From JBARRO01 sp049644265 (GTDB taxonomy: Bacteria > Bacteroidota > Ignavibacteria > UBA10030): a stretch of DNA of 33,490 bases. The stretch spans positions 1 to 33,490 of the forward strand of contig JBARRO010000204.1 in the NCBI GenBank assembly GCA_049644265.1, read 5' to 3'. The stretch's first letter is position 1; each line of letters opens with the position of its first letter. Made by a program: the position numbers and the translations under genes. A model generated the notes under the pieces. It searched no databases, was not told where the DNA came from, and saw only the letters and a list, made by a program, of their open reading frames with translations. Positions 16,690 through 24,176 of the stretch are shown one piece after another.

Positions 16690-17535
16690 ATGTCTGAATC
16701 GATCGTAAAAAAGTTTGAGGAGCTTGTTTCCACGGGAACACAACTGATGCCCCTTGGTGGATTTGAGTTCTCGGGCTATAATGCCCGTATGCAGAACAAG
16801 TATCTGGAGTGGCGCAAAGCGTGTCTCGAAACGCTCGAGCAGTCCGGGCCGATCGGATTTCCGTACAAAAACAAAATTGTGGGTGATCAGAACGGCGGCT
16901 ATTTTTTTCAATCATCTGCACAGCTCATCCTCAATGCCGTAAGAGAGCTCTACGAAAAGCTCAAGGCTTCACCGGAACTGGCCACTGCAGCCCCGGCGGC
17001 TGCCCCGGCAGCAGCTCCTGCCACAGTGACTTCATCAGAGAGCGGCGGTGCCCGGGTGCTTAAACCACCTCCGAAACCTGCTGCCGCAACTGCGGTGGCA
17101 TCACCCGCTCCGGCGGCTGCCCCTGCGAAGCCCGACGGGGTGGCCGCGGGGAACAAGGTTTACGTCGTGGGTGAGAAGAACGACCCGTTGCGTGCGCAAC
17201 TTTCGCAGTTTCTCGGAGAGATTGGTCTGGAAGAAGTTACTCTGGATCGCGCCCATGGCCAAATGCTGGCTCTCGATACAATCCCCGAGAGGGCGGACAT
17301 CAAGTTCGCGTTCTTCGTTTTCAATTCGGACGACCTGGCGTACGCCATGTTCGAGCTCGGTCATTTTATGGGAAAACTGGGAAAAGGTCACGTGGTTGTG
17401 CTCCACATGTCCGATGTCAACTTCCCCAGGAATGTTCCGGGTCTTTCCGTCAAGCCAATCGTCGTGAAGCTGGAGGAGGCATCTCTGGGTCTCATGAAGG
17501 ACCTCAAGGCTGCGGGCTACAAGATCAGCTTCTAA
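16690..17535 (+). CDS. TIR-like domain protein (predicted nucleotide-binding) in the menaquinone operon
   Basis: A 281-residue protein in three parts. Residues 1-95 form a helical domain with a LExW-type pattern (YLEWRKACLETLEQSGPIGF, 38-57) like the N-terminal domains that accompany TIR-like predicted nucleotide-binding proteins. Residues 98-152 are an Ala/Pro-rich linker. Residues 156-281 match the PF10137 TIR-like fold: VYVVGEKNDPLR..LSQFLGEIGL, a central FFVFNSDD strand, and AMFELGHFMGKLGKGHVVVL (219-238), ending in KAAGYKISF. Glu222 in FELG aligns with the catalytic Glu of bacterial NAD-cleaving TIR-STING proteins as I recall them, but the usual Arg-x-Asn before it is absent (LAYAM). It starts 14 bases after mqnE-mqnA. 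Known family members bind or cleave nucleotides, often in defence; in this operon a metabolic role is also possible. Function here is inferred. Confidence 0.8.
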   Translation: MSESIVKKFEELVSTGTQLMPLGGFEFSGYNARMQNKYLEWRKACLETLEQSGPIGFPYKNKIVGDQNGGYFFQSSAQLILNAVRELYEKLKASPELATAAPAAAPAAAPATVTSSESGGARVLKPPPKPAAATAVASPAPAAAPAKPDGVAAGNKVYVVGEKNDPLRAQLSQFLGEIGLEEVTLDRAHGQMLALDTIPERADIKFAFFVFNSDDLAYAMFELGHFMGKLGKGHVVVLHMSDVNFPRNVPGLSVKPIVVKLEEASLGLMKDLKAAGYKISF

Positions 17536-17620
17536 GGCTCTGCAATTCTCTTCACGCCTTCTGCAAATTACTCGGATACATTTTCACCCACAATCGCGAG
17601 AACACAGACTTTTCTTATTC

Positions 17621-18715
17621 ATGACGCTCGAAGAATTGTTCAAAAAGGTGCGCGTAGGCGGCAGGCTTACAAAACAGGAAGGCACGTTCCTCCTCAGGAA
17701 CGCGGAGCTCCTTGATCTTGGAGAGCTCGCCAACGAGATTCGGTTTAAGAAAAACCCGAACCCATGGGTCACGTTTGTGGTCGACACAAATCCCAACTAC
17801 ACAAACGTCTGCAACATCGATTGCATTTTCTGTGCGTTCTACCGCCATACGGGGGACGAGGGAGAGTACACCTACAGTGTCGACCATATGATTCAGAAAT
17901 TCAAGGAGGCAGCAGAGAAAGGCGTAACGACGGTTCTGCTGCAGGGAGGAGTCAACCCGGCCCTTCCGTTCGAGTACTATCTGGACATGGTACGCCGCAC
18001 GGTGAAAGAAGTCCCGGGCGTCGCCCCGCATTTCTACTCGACGTCTGAAATCATTGGTATGGCCGAAATGTCGAAGGTGACGACGGGTGAAGTTCTCCAA
18101 AAACTGTGGGACGCCGGTCAGCGGTCGATACCGGGCGGAGGCGCGGAAATTCTGTCAGACCGTGTAAAACGAAAAATCAGCAACAAAAAGGGTGCGTCCG
18201 CGGATTGGCTGAACGTGATGAGGGATGCCCACAAGATTGGCTTCAAGTCGACTGCCACGATGATGTACGGGCATCTTGAGGCCGATGAAGATATCCTCGA
18301 ACACCTGGAGAGCATCAGAAAGCTTCAGGATGAAACAAGCGGGTTTACGGCCTTTGTTCCGTGGTCGTTCAAGCCCGGAAACACGCCTTTGGAAAAGATC
18401 ATTCCACACTATGCCACGCCGACACGATATCTTCAACTGATTGCCTTCTCGCGAATCTACCTGGACAATTTCCCGCATATTCAGGCGTCGTGGTTTTCCG
18501 AGGGGAAGAAAACGGGACAAATTGCCCTTCATTTTGGGGGAGATGATTTTGGCGGGACGCTCCTCGAAGAAAACGTGCATGCCGCCGCAAACTTTGTCAA
18601 CAAGACGAACACGGAGGAGTGTAAAGGATTGATCCGTGAAGCAGGTTTTATTCCGGCACAACGAACGACATTGTACGAGATTTTGAATGTGGAAAAGCGG
18701 GACGCGGCTGCGTAG
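17621..18715 (+). CDS. mqnC: Cyclic dehypoxanthinylfutalosine synthase
   Basis: Radical SAM enzyme converting dehypoxanthine futalosine into its cyclic spiro form in the menaquinone route. The 364-residue protein has the cluster motif CNIDCIFC (CxxxCxxC, about 66-73) followed by AFYRHTGDEGEYTYS, typical of MqnC. Other family segments are LLQGGVNPALPFEYY and GQRSIPGGGAEILSDRVK. It shares ancestry with the MqnE half of the upstream fusion, but its substrate loops differ. An 85-base gap separates it from the TIR-like gene, with no clear Shine-Dalgarno before the ATG at 17621. It is the last gene of the + strand unit; its stop is 8 bases from the end of a convergent gene, with no obvious terminator between them. 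Confidence 0.95.
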   Translation: MTLEELFKKVRVGGRLTKQEGTFLLRNAELLDLGELANEIRFKKNPNPWVTFVVDTNPNYTNVCNIDCIFCAFYRHTGDEGEYTYSVDHMIQKFKEAAEKGVTTVLLQGGVNPALPFEYYLDMVRRTVKEVPGVAPHFYSTSEIIGMAEMSKVTTGEVLQKLWDAGQRSIPGGGAEILSDRVKRKISNKKGASADWLNVMRDAHKIGFKSTATMMYGHLEADEDILEHLESIRKLQDETSGFTAFVPWSFKPGNTPLEKIIPHYATPTRYLQLIAFSRIYLDNFPHIQASWFSEGKKTGQIALHFGGDDFGGTLLEENVHAAANFVNKTNTEECKGLIREAGFIPAQRTTLYEILNVEKRDAAA

Positions 18716-18723
18716 AGAGGAAA

Positions 18724-19647
18724 TCAGGCGGAATCAACAAGCCCCGCCATGTTTTCATAAAAAATCTTCTTGATGTCCGGGGTCGGAATCCGCATTTCCT
18801 GGGCAAGCTTCAGCTGATTATCGACGATGTCATACCGGTAGCCGCGCGGCAGCATGCCGGAGTCCGATCCGAACAGGATCCTTCCCGAACCAAACACCTG
18901 CAACGTCTTCTGCAGCACCTGGCGTAAGTCTGGCTTTGACGGATGCTCCGCCATCCACGAATTCGACCCCGCGGTGTCGACATAGACGTTCGGGCACTGT
19001 TTCCCCACCTCAAGCACTTCATCTAACTTTCCGGCACCGAAATTCGGAATGACAAATCTGATTCCCGTGAATTTTTTTGCAACGGGGATGAGATCCTTCG
19101 GGTTTGCGAACGTATCGTTGACAACGGTCGGGACACCGGCGTAATCTCGGGGGCGGATGATGAGTTTGCCGAAATGGACAAAGACAAGTCCTTTGCATTC
19201 CTGCACAAGATTGTAGAGCGGGAACAGCCATTCGTCACCGACGCTGATCTGGTACAGGGAAGGATAGAGGAGGATTCCTTTGAGTTTGTCGGATTTGAGC
19301 CGTTTCTCAGCATTCTCCATCAGAACGTTTGAGTTCGGGTCGATGGCAAACATGCCCGTGAATCGCGCGGGAAACGCCTGGACTGCCTTGACCACGGAGT
19401 CTTCGTCGCCGGGCATGCTGCCGAACAACATCAACCGTTCGAGCTTCCATTTGTCGATGATGTCGACCCAGCGCTTCGCCAGCTGTACGGGGTCCTCTCC
19501 GGGAATTTCGATGTGACCCTTCGAGGCGATGTTCCTCAGCTCCGTATTGATGTCGGCCCGGTTCGGCTTCTGCTTCACAAGAAACTTGAAGAACGAGTTG
19601 GAATAGAAGTGGACGTGAGCGTCGAATATTTTGAACAGTCCGATCAT
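18724..19647 (-). CDS. Amidohydrolase-family (COG2159-like) TIM-barrel protein
   Basis: Predicted amidohydrolase_2-type TIM barrel of 307 residues, related to a family that includes hydrolases and non-oxidative decarboxylases such as ACMSD. The first metal motif is DAHVHF (His11, His13). His158 (VFVHFG) and Asp262 (LFGSDSG) fit the beta-5 and beta-8 ligands. The expected beta-6 histidine is Asn202 (VIPNFGAG), and the usual GIKLYP motif reads GILLYP, so metal binding or catalysis may be altered. It starts one base after the mqnD stop, in a unit with mqnD and menG. A menaquinone-related role is suggested by context only; it lacks clear resemblance to the ATZ/TRZ-type aminofutalosine deaminases. 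Substrate unknown. Confidence 0.8.
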   Translation of the reverse strand: MIGLFKIFDAHVHFYSNSFFKFLVKQKPNRADINTELRNIASKGHIEIPGEDPVQLAKRWVDIIDKWKLERLMLFGSMPGDEDSVVKAVQAFPARFTGMFAIDPNSNVLMENAEKRLKSDKLKGILLYPSLYQISVGDEWLFPLYNLVQECKGLVFVHFGKLIIRPRDYAGVPTVVNDTFANPKDLIPVAKKFTGIRFVIPNFGAGKLDEVLEVGKQCPNVYVDTAGSNSWMAEHPSKPDLRQVLQKTLQVFGSGRILFGSDSGMLPRGYRYDIVDNQLKLAQEMRIPTPDIKKIFYENMAGLVDSA

Positions 19648-19648
19648 A

Positions 19649-20485
19649 CTAGTAGAGTTTCACTTCCGGTTGGGGAGGGATGAGTTTTCGATCCGATCCA
19701 AGTTTGTAGAGCGTCTCAAGTGCTTGTTTTCCCCGTTCGCCCATATCGACCGTCAGTTCGCTGACGTACATCTTGACGAACGTTGAACCCTTCTCTTCAT
19801 CGATCCCCCTGCCGTATTTCAACGCATACGGAATAGCCTCGGACTGATGGGTGTACCCGTAATGGATGCTCTGCCGGAGTCCTTGTGAAAGCTTTCGTGC
19901 CGTCTCCTCTCCAAGGTCCTTCCTCACCACGTCGAGGCCAAGGGGAAGGGGGAGGTTCCCGAACCGCTTCTTCCACAGTTCTCCAAAATCGAGAATCTTC
20001 CTGAACCCCTGTTCGGCGTACGTAATTTGTCCCTCGTGGATCAACAGTCCTGCTGCAAATTCGTCACTGTCGACCCGATCCATGATCTGGTCGAATTCGA
20101 TATCGACATTGTCCACGCCTTCCACAAAGATCTTGAACAGAAGACTCGCCGTGGTCAGTTTCCCCGGCGTTGCCACGCGTTTTCCCTTCAATTCTTCAAT
20201 GGTGCTGTATTTTTTCGAGACAAGGACAGGACCATATCCTTCCCCCATACTCGCTCCCGTTGCCATCACCCAATACTTGTCAGCGACATATGCATATGCG
20301 TGAGCCGAAATTGCCGTCACTTCCAGTTCGCCCTTCAAGGCGCGCTGGTTGAGAGTTTGAATATCCTCCAGCTGATGCTGGATTCGCACTCCTTCGAGTT
20401 TGACCTTTCCGGACGAAAGTCCATAGAACATAAACGCATCATCGGGATCCGGACTGTGGCCGACGCGAATAAGCTGGTCGGTCAT
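19649..20485 (-). CDS. mqnD: 1,4-dihydroxy-6-naphthoate synthase
   Basis: Converts cyclic dehypoxanthine futalosine to 1,4-dihydroxy-6-naphthoate. The 278-residue protein has a periplasmic-binding-protein-like fold and the family's opening VGHSPDPDDAFMFYGL. It continues with ALKGELEVTAISAHAYAYV and GEGYGPVLVSKK. A homologous but distinct PBP fold forms the MqnA half of the 14813 fusion. Its ATG overlaps the menG stop codon by four bases (20482-20485), showing coupling. It has no signal peptide, so it is cytoplasmic as expected. The family call is firm. Confidence 0.95.
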   Translation of the reverse strand: MTDQLIRVGHSPDPDDAFMFYGLSSGKVKLEGVRIQHQLEDIQTLNQRALKGELEVTAISAHAYAYVADKYWVMATGASMGEGYGPVLVSKKYSTIEELKGKRVATPGKLTTASLLFKIFVEGVDNVDIEFDQIMDRVDSDEFAAGLLIHEGQITYAEQGFRKILDFGELWKKRFGNLPLPLGLDVVRKDLGEETARKLSQGLRQSIHYGYTHQSEAIPYALKYGRGIDEEKGSTFVKMYVSELTVDMGERGKQALETLYKLGSDRKLIPPQPEVKLY

Positions 20486-21225
20486 TGACGGTTTCTGCCT
20501 TCCTGTCCCTTCACGCCAAGATAAATTGCGACAATGCCGGCGGAAAGGGGGTGGTGGCTTGTCCGGGTAAATCCGACGGAATCAAGAACAGCAAGAAAAT
20601 CTGTGCCGAAAGGAAATTCCGATACAGTTTTGGGCAAATACGAGTAAGCTTCGCTGTTTCCTGAAATGACACCTCCCAAAACCGGTAATATTTTCCCAGC
20701 GTAGAATCGGTAAATTTGTCTGAGGGGAGTAGCCGTCGGTTGTGAGAATTCGAGCATCGCCGCGACGCCGCCGGGGCGGAGAACGCGGAGGATTTCGGCA
20801 AGCCCTAAATGAAGGTCGGAAAAATTCCTGACACCGAATCCGACGGTGACCGCGTCGAAAGAATCTGGGGCAAAGCGAAGTCGTTCCGCCGATCCTTCTT
20901 CCAACGAAATGAGGGTGGTGAAATCTCGCGCATCAATCTTGTCTTGCGCAATGTGGAGCATTTCAGGAGAGAGGTCGATGCCGGTGATGCTCTCTGGGTT
21001 GAGCCGCATTGCGGCCAGCGCCAGGTCTCCGGTTCCTGTGGCGACATCGAGAATGTTCTTCGGGCCGAACGGGAGGATCAGCTCAATTGTTTTCCTGCGC
21101 CATACGATGTCAAGGCCGGCACTGAGCAGGTGGTTGAGAAGATCGTATCGGCCGGCGATGGAATCGAACATCGAGCGGACATACGATTGCTCATAGATTG
21201 TCCGGTGCGGGGATTGTCGGTTCAC
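20482..21225 (-). CDS. menG: Demethylmenaquinone methyltransferase (UbiE/MenG)
   Basis: SAM-dependent methyltransferase for the last step of menaquinone synthesis. The core begins MFDSIAGRYDLLNHLLSAGL, and motif I is ILDVATGTGDLAL. Further UbiE signatures are GFGVRNFSDLHLGLAEILRVLRPGG and the C-terminal GIVAIYLGVK. The start is uncertain. The frame is open upstream to an ATG at 21360, but that would add about 45 unrelated residues and overlie a promoter at 21300-21329. I chose GTG at 21225 (247 residues), which leaves about 18 residues before the conserved core, close to family length; a GTG at 21261 is another option, and no clear Shine-Dalgarno settles it. First gene of menG-mqnD-amidohydrolase. 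Confidence 0.9.
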   Translation of the reverse strand: MNRQSPHRTIYEQSYVRSMFDSIAGRYDLLNHLLSAGLDIVWRRKTIELILPFGPKNILDVATGTGDLALAAMRLNPESITGIDLSPEMLHIAQDKIDARDFTTLISLEEGSAERLRFAPDSFDAVTVGFGVRNFSDLHLGLAEILRVLRPGGVAAMLEFSQPTATPLRQIYRFYAGKILPVLGGVISGNSEAYSYLPKTVSEFPFGTDFLAVLDSVGFTRTSHHPLSAGIVAIYLGVKGQEGRNRQ

Positions 21226-21299
21226 AACGTTGGAAGCAACGAGTTCAAGAGACGGGATCACGGTTCTGAATGCTGATGATGCCGAACATTTTGGCTCCC

Positions 21300-21329
21300 A
21301 ATATACGCAAACTGCGCCTTGATTTCCAA
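21300..21329 (-). promoter_or_regulatory. Promoter of the menG-mqnD unit
   Basis: On the minus strand TTGGAA (21329-21324) and TATATT (21305-21300) are 18 bases apart. Transcription would begin near 21293, downstream of the 21360 ATG, which supports an internal start for menG. Confidence 0.55.
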
Positions 21330-21412
21330 TGGAAAAAACCCCCTGAGGAACGCTTCTCATTCCCGGTAACGTTGCATTTCACTCCGGCAAATAGTAACTT
21401 CTCAGGAACCCG

Positions 21413-21922
21413 ATGAAGAAACTTCTTCCGTATTTCGCGTTGCTGTTTTTCTTGTCGTGCGATCACGGATTGGAGCTGCCCCCGCTCATCGAACCCGGGT
21501 TCGGCGGAACCATTCGCTTCGCGCAAGGGACCTGGCCCCCCGCAACAAGCGACAGCCTGCAGAATCTCTGGCTGTTTGCCTCGCAAATTTATCCCCTCGA
21601 TTCCACCAATGTTCTTGCGGGCCTGACCTCGAACCCGCCGAAGATCTACGTATACCCCTCGCTCGTTGAGAATCTCCCGTTCTTTGTCGATTCGGTCGTC
21701 TATGCGATCCACGTGCCGCCGGGAACATATCGGTACATCGGTGTCATTCAGCGATATAAGCCGGGGTTGATTAGCGATGTGAGCAACTACAGAATTGTCG
21801 GAATTGTTGAAGACCCGACCACTCCCGGACAACCCCGCTCAATTGCTGTGCGTGACTACGAGTTCTCCGCCGGAGTAGACATCTCAGTCGATTTCTATCA
21901 TTTGCCCCCGCAACCCTTTTGA
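21413..21922 (+). CDS. Predicted lipoprotein, unknown function
   Basis: I do not recognise this 169-residue protein. It begins MKKLLPYFALLFFLSCDHG: a short lipoprotein signal with the lipobox LFFLSC and modified Cys16, so it should be an anchored envelope protein. The rest is beta-rich (GTYRYIGVIQRYKPGL, SAGVDISVDFYHL), suggesting an Ig-like or carboxypeptidase-regulatory-like fold, though this is only an impression. Its stop overlaps the TTG start of the downstream TonB-dependent receptor (TTGA, 21919-21922), so the two are probably made together and may form a receptor/lipoprotein pair. It is divergent from menG across about 190 bases. Confidence 0.8.
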   Translation: MKKLLPYFALLFFLSCDHGLELPPLIEPGFGGTIRFAQGTWPPATSDSLQNLWLFASQIYPLDSTNVLAGLTSNPPKIYVYPSLVENLPFFVDSVVYAIHVPPGTYRYIGVIQRYKPGLISDVSNYRIVGIVEDPTTPGQPRSIAVRDYEFSAGVDISVDFYHLPPQPF

Positions 21923-24114
21923 ATATCTTCACCCGATACTGCCTGACTGTGCTGATGCTTTCAAGTGGAATGCTTGCTCAGAGGGATGGATCGATTGTCG
22001 GACGCGTCACCGACGAGGCATCCGGGACGCCGCTCCCCGGGGCGAATGTGGCTCTTCGGGGGACGGTTCGCGGAAGCGTTTCATCGGCGACAGGCTCATT
22101 CCGGATCGGTTCCGTGCCACCCGGGAGCTACACTCTGATTGTTTCACTCATCGGGTACAAAACGACGACGATTGACGGCCTCGAGATCAAGTCCGGCGAA
22201 CGGAGGGAAGTCCTCGTCGAGCTGCTGCAGGTTCCCCTTGAGACAGAACAGGTGGTCGTGACGGCGAGCCGTCGTGAACAGAGCCTCCAGGAAGTTCCGG
22301 TCAGTATTTCGACAGTCACAGCCAGAATGCTTGCCGACAGGGTCGTGGTCAATCTTGACGACGCGTTGCGGTACGTCCCCGGTGTGAACATGATGCAGGA
22401 TCAGGTTAACATACGCGGTTCGACAGGCTACAGTCGGGGAGTGGGAAGTCGGGTTCTTGTACTGATCGACGGTCTGCCGTATCTCACAGGAGACACCGGA
22501 GAGATTACCTGGGAAACGCTTCCCATGCATCAGGTGGAGAGGATTGAAGTGCTAAAAGGTGCAGGTTCGGCGCTGTATGGATCCAGCGCGCTGGGCGGAG
22601 TCATCAATGTGATCACCAAGGATATTCCGGAGGGAACGGATGTGCGGTTCAGGGTGTATTCGGGGATCTATGACAAGCCACGCTACACAGAATGGGACTG
22701 GTCTCCCAACGCACGTTTCAATAGTGGCGGGTTCGTCACCGTCATGAATAACACGGGGGACATGGGCTACCTCGTCAGTCTCAGCCGGTCGGTTGACGAA
22801 AGCTACCGGGAAAACGACCTCTACCATCGGTGGAATCTTTATTCGAAGCTCAAGTTTAATCTTTCGGAATACCAGAATCTCACGGTCGCGGGAAATTTCA
22901 TGTTGCGTTCGCACGGGAATTTTTTCTGGTGGAAGAGCCTCCGCGAGGCAACAAGACCCGCAGAGTCCCAGCGAGGCGGCAATGTGGATTGGAACAGGGG
23001 GAATCTGAGCTTTTCCTACAACGAGCTCGTGTCTGACAAATTCTCTTACAATGTCCGGGGAATCTATTACGGTAATTATTGGAGGGACGATAGTTCCGGT
23101 CGTGTGAACAATATTTCGACGTCGCACGTGACTCAGGTAGAAGGTCAGGGGACATATGAAGTCTCACCGGACCATTTCCTGACATTTGGACTGGTCGGGA
23201 ATTATGATTTCGTAACTTCGAACATTTTCGGCGACCATCCCGGAGTTGGAATGGCCGGATATGTCCAGGACGAAGTGGCACTCTCCGACGAGTTCAGACT
23301 GACCTCAGGACTCCGGTACGACTGGCAGCGGGTTTCTGTACTTCCCGTCGGCTCGCAGTTGAACCCGAAGCTCGGAGTAGTCTATAACCCGGCCGTCGGC
23401 ACACACCTCCGTGCGTCATTTGGCGCCGGCTTCCGATATCCTTCGATCAGCGAGCTGTTCACCGGAGTGTCGACGGGAGTGAGTCAGCTTTCCATTGTTC
23501 CGAAACCGGATTCCCTGAAAGCCGAGCGGAGTTTCTCATACGAGATCGGATATTCCCAGACGCTCTTTGAGCAGTTCCTGGTGGAAGTATCGCTGTTCCA
23601 GAATGATTTCGAGGATCTGATCGAAGCCAGTGTTGATCCGAACAAGTTCGTCATCCAGTTCTCCAATGTCACCCGGGCGCGCATTCGTGGAATGGAGGCC
23701 GGAATACGATCCGACTGGTTTGGGAACCTTCTGCATTTGGATCTGAGCTACACCTACACGGATCCAAGAGATGTCCAGCAGAATACGGTCCTCAAGTTTC
23801 GCTCCCGGCATTTGTTCTACAGCTCGCTGCAAATAAGCTCCGGAAATGTCCGGGCATCCGCCGATTTCCGTTACGTCAGCAGGGTTGAGGCGATCGACGA
23901 TAACCTTGTCTACCTTGCGCCGATTGTGCAGGGAGACTATCGGGTTCCGATTAAAGTCTTTGACGCTCGTGCGTCGTATGATCTCCGGGAACTTGGTGTA
24001 CCGTTCCGGATCGGGTTCAACGTGAACAACATCTTCAACTATTCATACGTTGAGCTCATCGGCAATCTTTCACCCGTCCGTAACTATGTTCTCAGCGTCG
24101 AGGGCGCATTGTAA
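21919..24114 (+). CDS. TonB-dependent outer-membrane receptor
   Basis: Outer-membrane gated channel of 731 residues. A signal peptide (MNIFTRYCLTVLMLSSGMLAQ) is followed by a CarboxypepD_reg-like domain (about 24-105; GSIVGRVTDEASGTPLPGANV). The plug follows (about 110-235), with VVVTASRREQSLQEVPVS and the conserved VERIEVLKGAGSALYGSSALGGVINVITK split over its end. The remainder is a 22-strand-type barrel ending FNVNNIFNYSYVELIGNLSPVRNY. This N-terminal layout is typical of Bacteroidota and relatives. Its start is TTG at 21919, overlapping the lipoprotein stop. The substrate is not evident; no siderophore, cobalamin or SusD gene is adjacent, and no Fur box or B12 riboswitch was seen upstream. 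Confidence 0.93.
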   Translation: MNIFTRYCLTVLMLSSGMLAQRDGSIVGRVTDEASGTPLPGANVALRGTVRGSVSSATGSFRIGSVPPGSYTLIVSLIGYKTTTIDGLEIKSGERREVLVELLQVPLETEQVVVTASRREQSLQEVPVSISTVTARMLADRVVVNLDDALRYVPGVNMMQDQVNIRGSTGYSRGVGSRVLVLIDGLPYLTGDTGEITWETLPMHQVERIEVLKGAGSALYGSSALGGVINVITKDIPEGTDVRFRVYSGIYDKPRYTEWDWSPNARFNSGGFVTVMNNTGDMGYLVSLSRSVDESYRENDLYHRWNLYSKLKFNLSEYQNLTVAGNFMLRSHGNFFWWKSLREATRPAESQRGGNVDWNRGNLSFSYNELVSDKFSYNVRGIYYGNYWRDDSSGRVNNISTSHVTQVEGQGTYEVSPDHFLTFGLVGNYDFVTSNIFGDHPGVGMAGYVQDEVALSDEFRLTSGLRYDWQRVSVLPVGSQLNPKLGVVYNPAVGTHLRASFGAGFRYPSISELFTGVSTGVSQLSIVPKPDSLKAERSFSYEIGYSQTLFEQFLVEVSLFQNDFEDLIEASVDPNKFVIQFSNVTRARIRGMEAGIRSDWFGNLLHLDLSYTYTDPRDVQQNTVLKFRSRHLFYSSLQISSGNVRASADFRYVSRVEAIDDNLVYLAPIVQGDYRVPIKVFDARASYDLRELGVPFRIGFNVNNIFNYSYVELIGNLSPVRNYVLSVEGAL

Positions 24115-24137
24115 ATGCTGAAAGATTAACGTAATAT
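24109..24137 (+). promoter_or_regulatory. Promoter for the TatD-radical SAM gene
   Basis: TTGTAA (24109-24114) and TAATAT (24132-24137) are 17 bases apart, beginning at the stop codon of the TonB receptor gene. The next start codon is 40 bases on. Confidence 0.5.
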
Positions 24138-24176
24138 TGTTCGCCAACGAGGAGGAGACGCCAGTCGGAGTCAAGC

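Noticed and set aside
16978..17145. GC-rich Ala/Pro tract as a frameshift or assembly artefact
   Set aside because: The frame continues into a well-formed TIR-like domain, so it is a genuine flexible linker.
21226..21360. ATG at 21360 as menG start
   Set aside because: The extra 45 residues do not resemble UbiE/MenG, and a good promoter at 21300-21329 lies downstream of this codon.
24115..24176. B12 or other riboswitch near the TonB receptor or TatD gene
   Set aside because: The gap is only 62 bases and lacks conserved riboswitch elements; only promoter-like boxes are visible.
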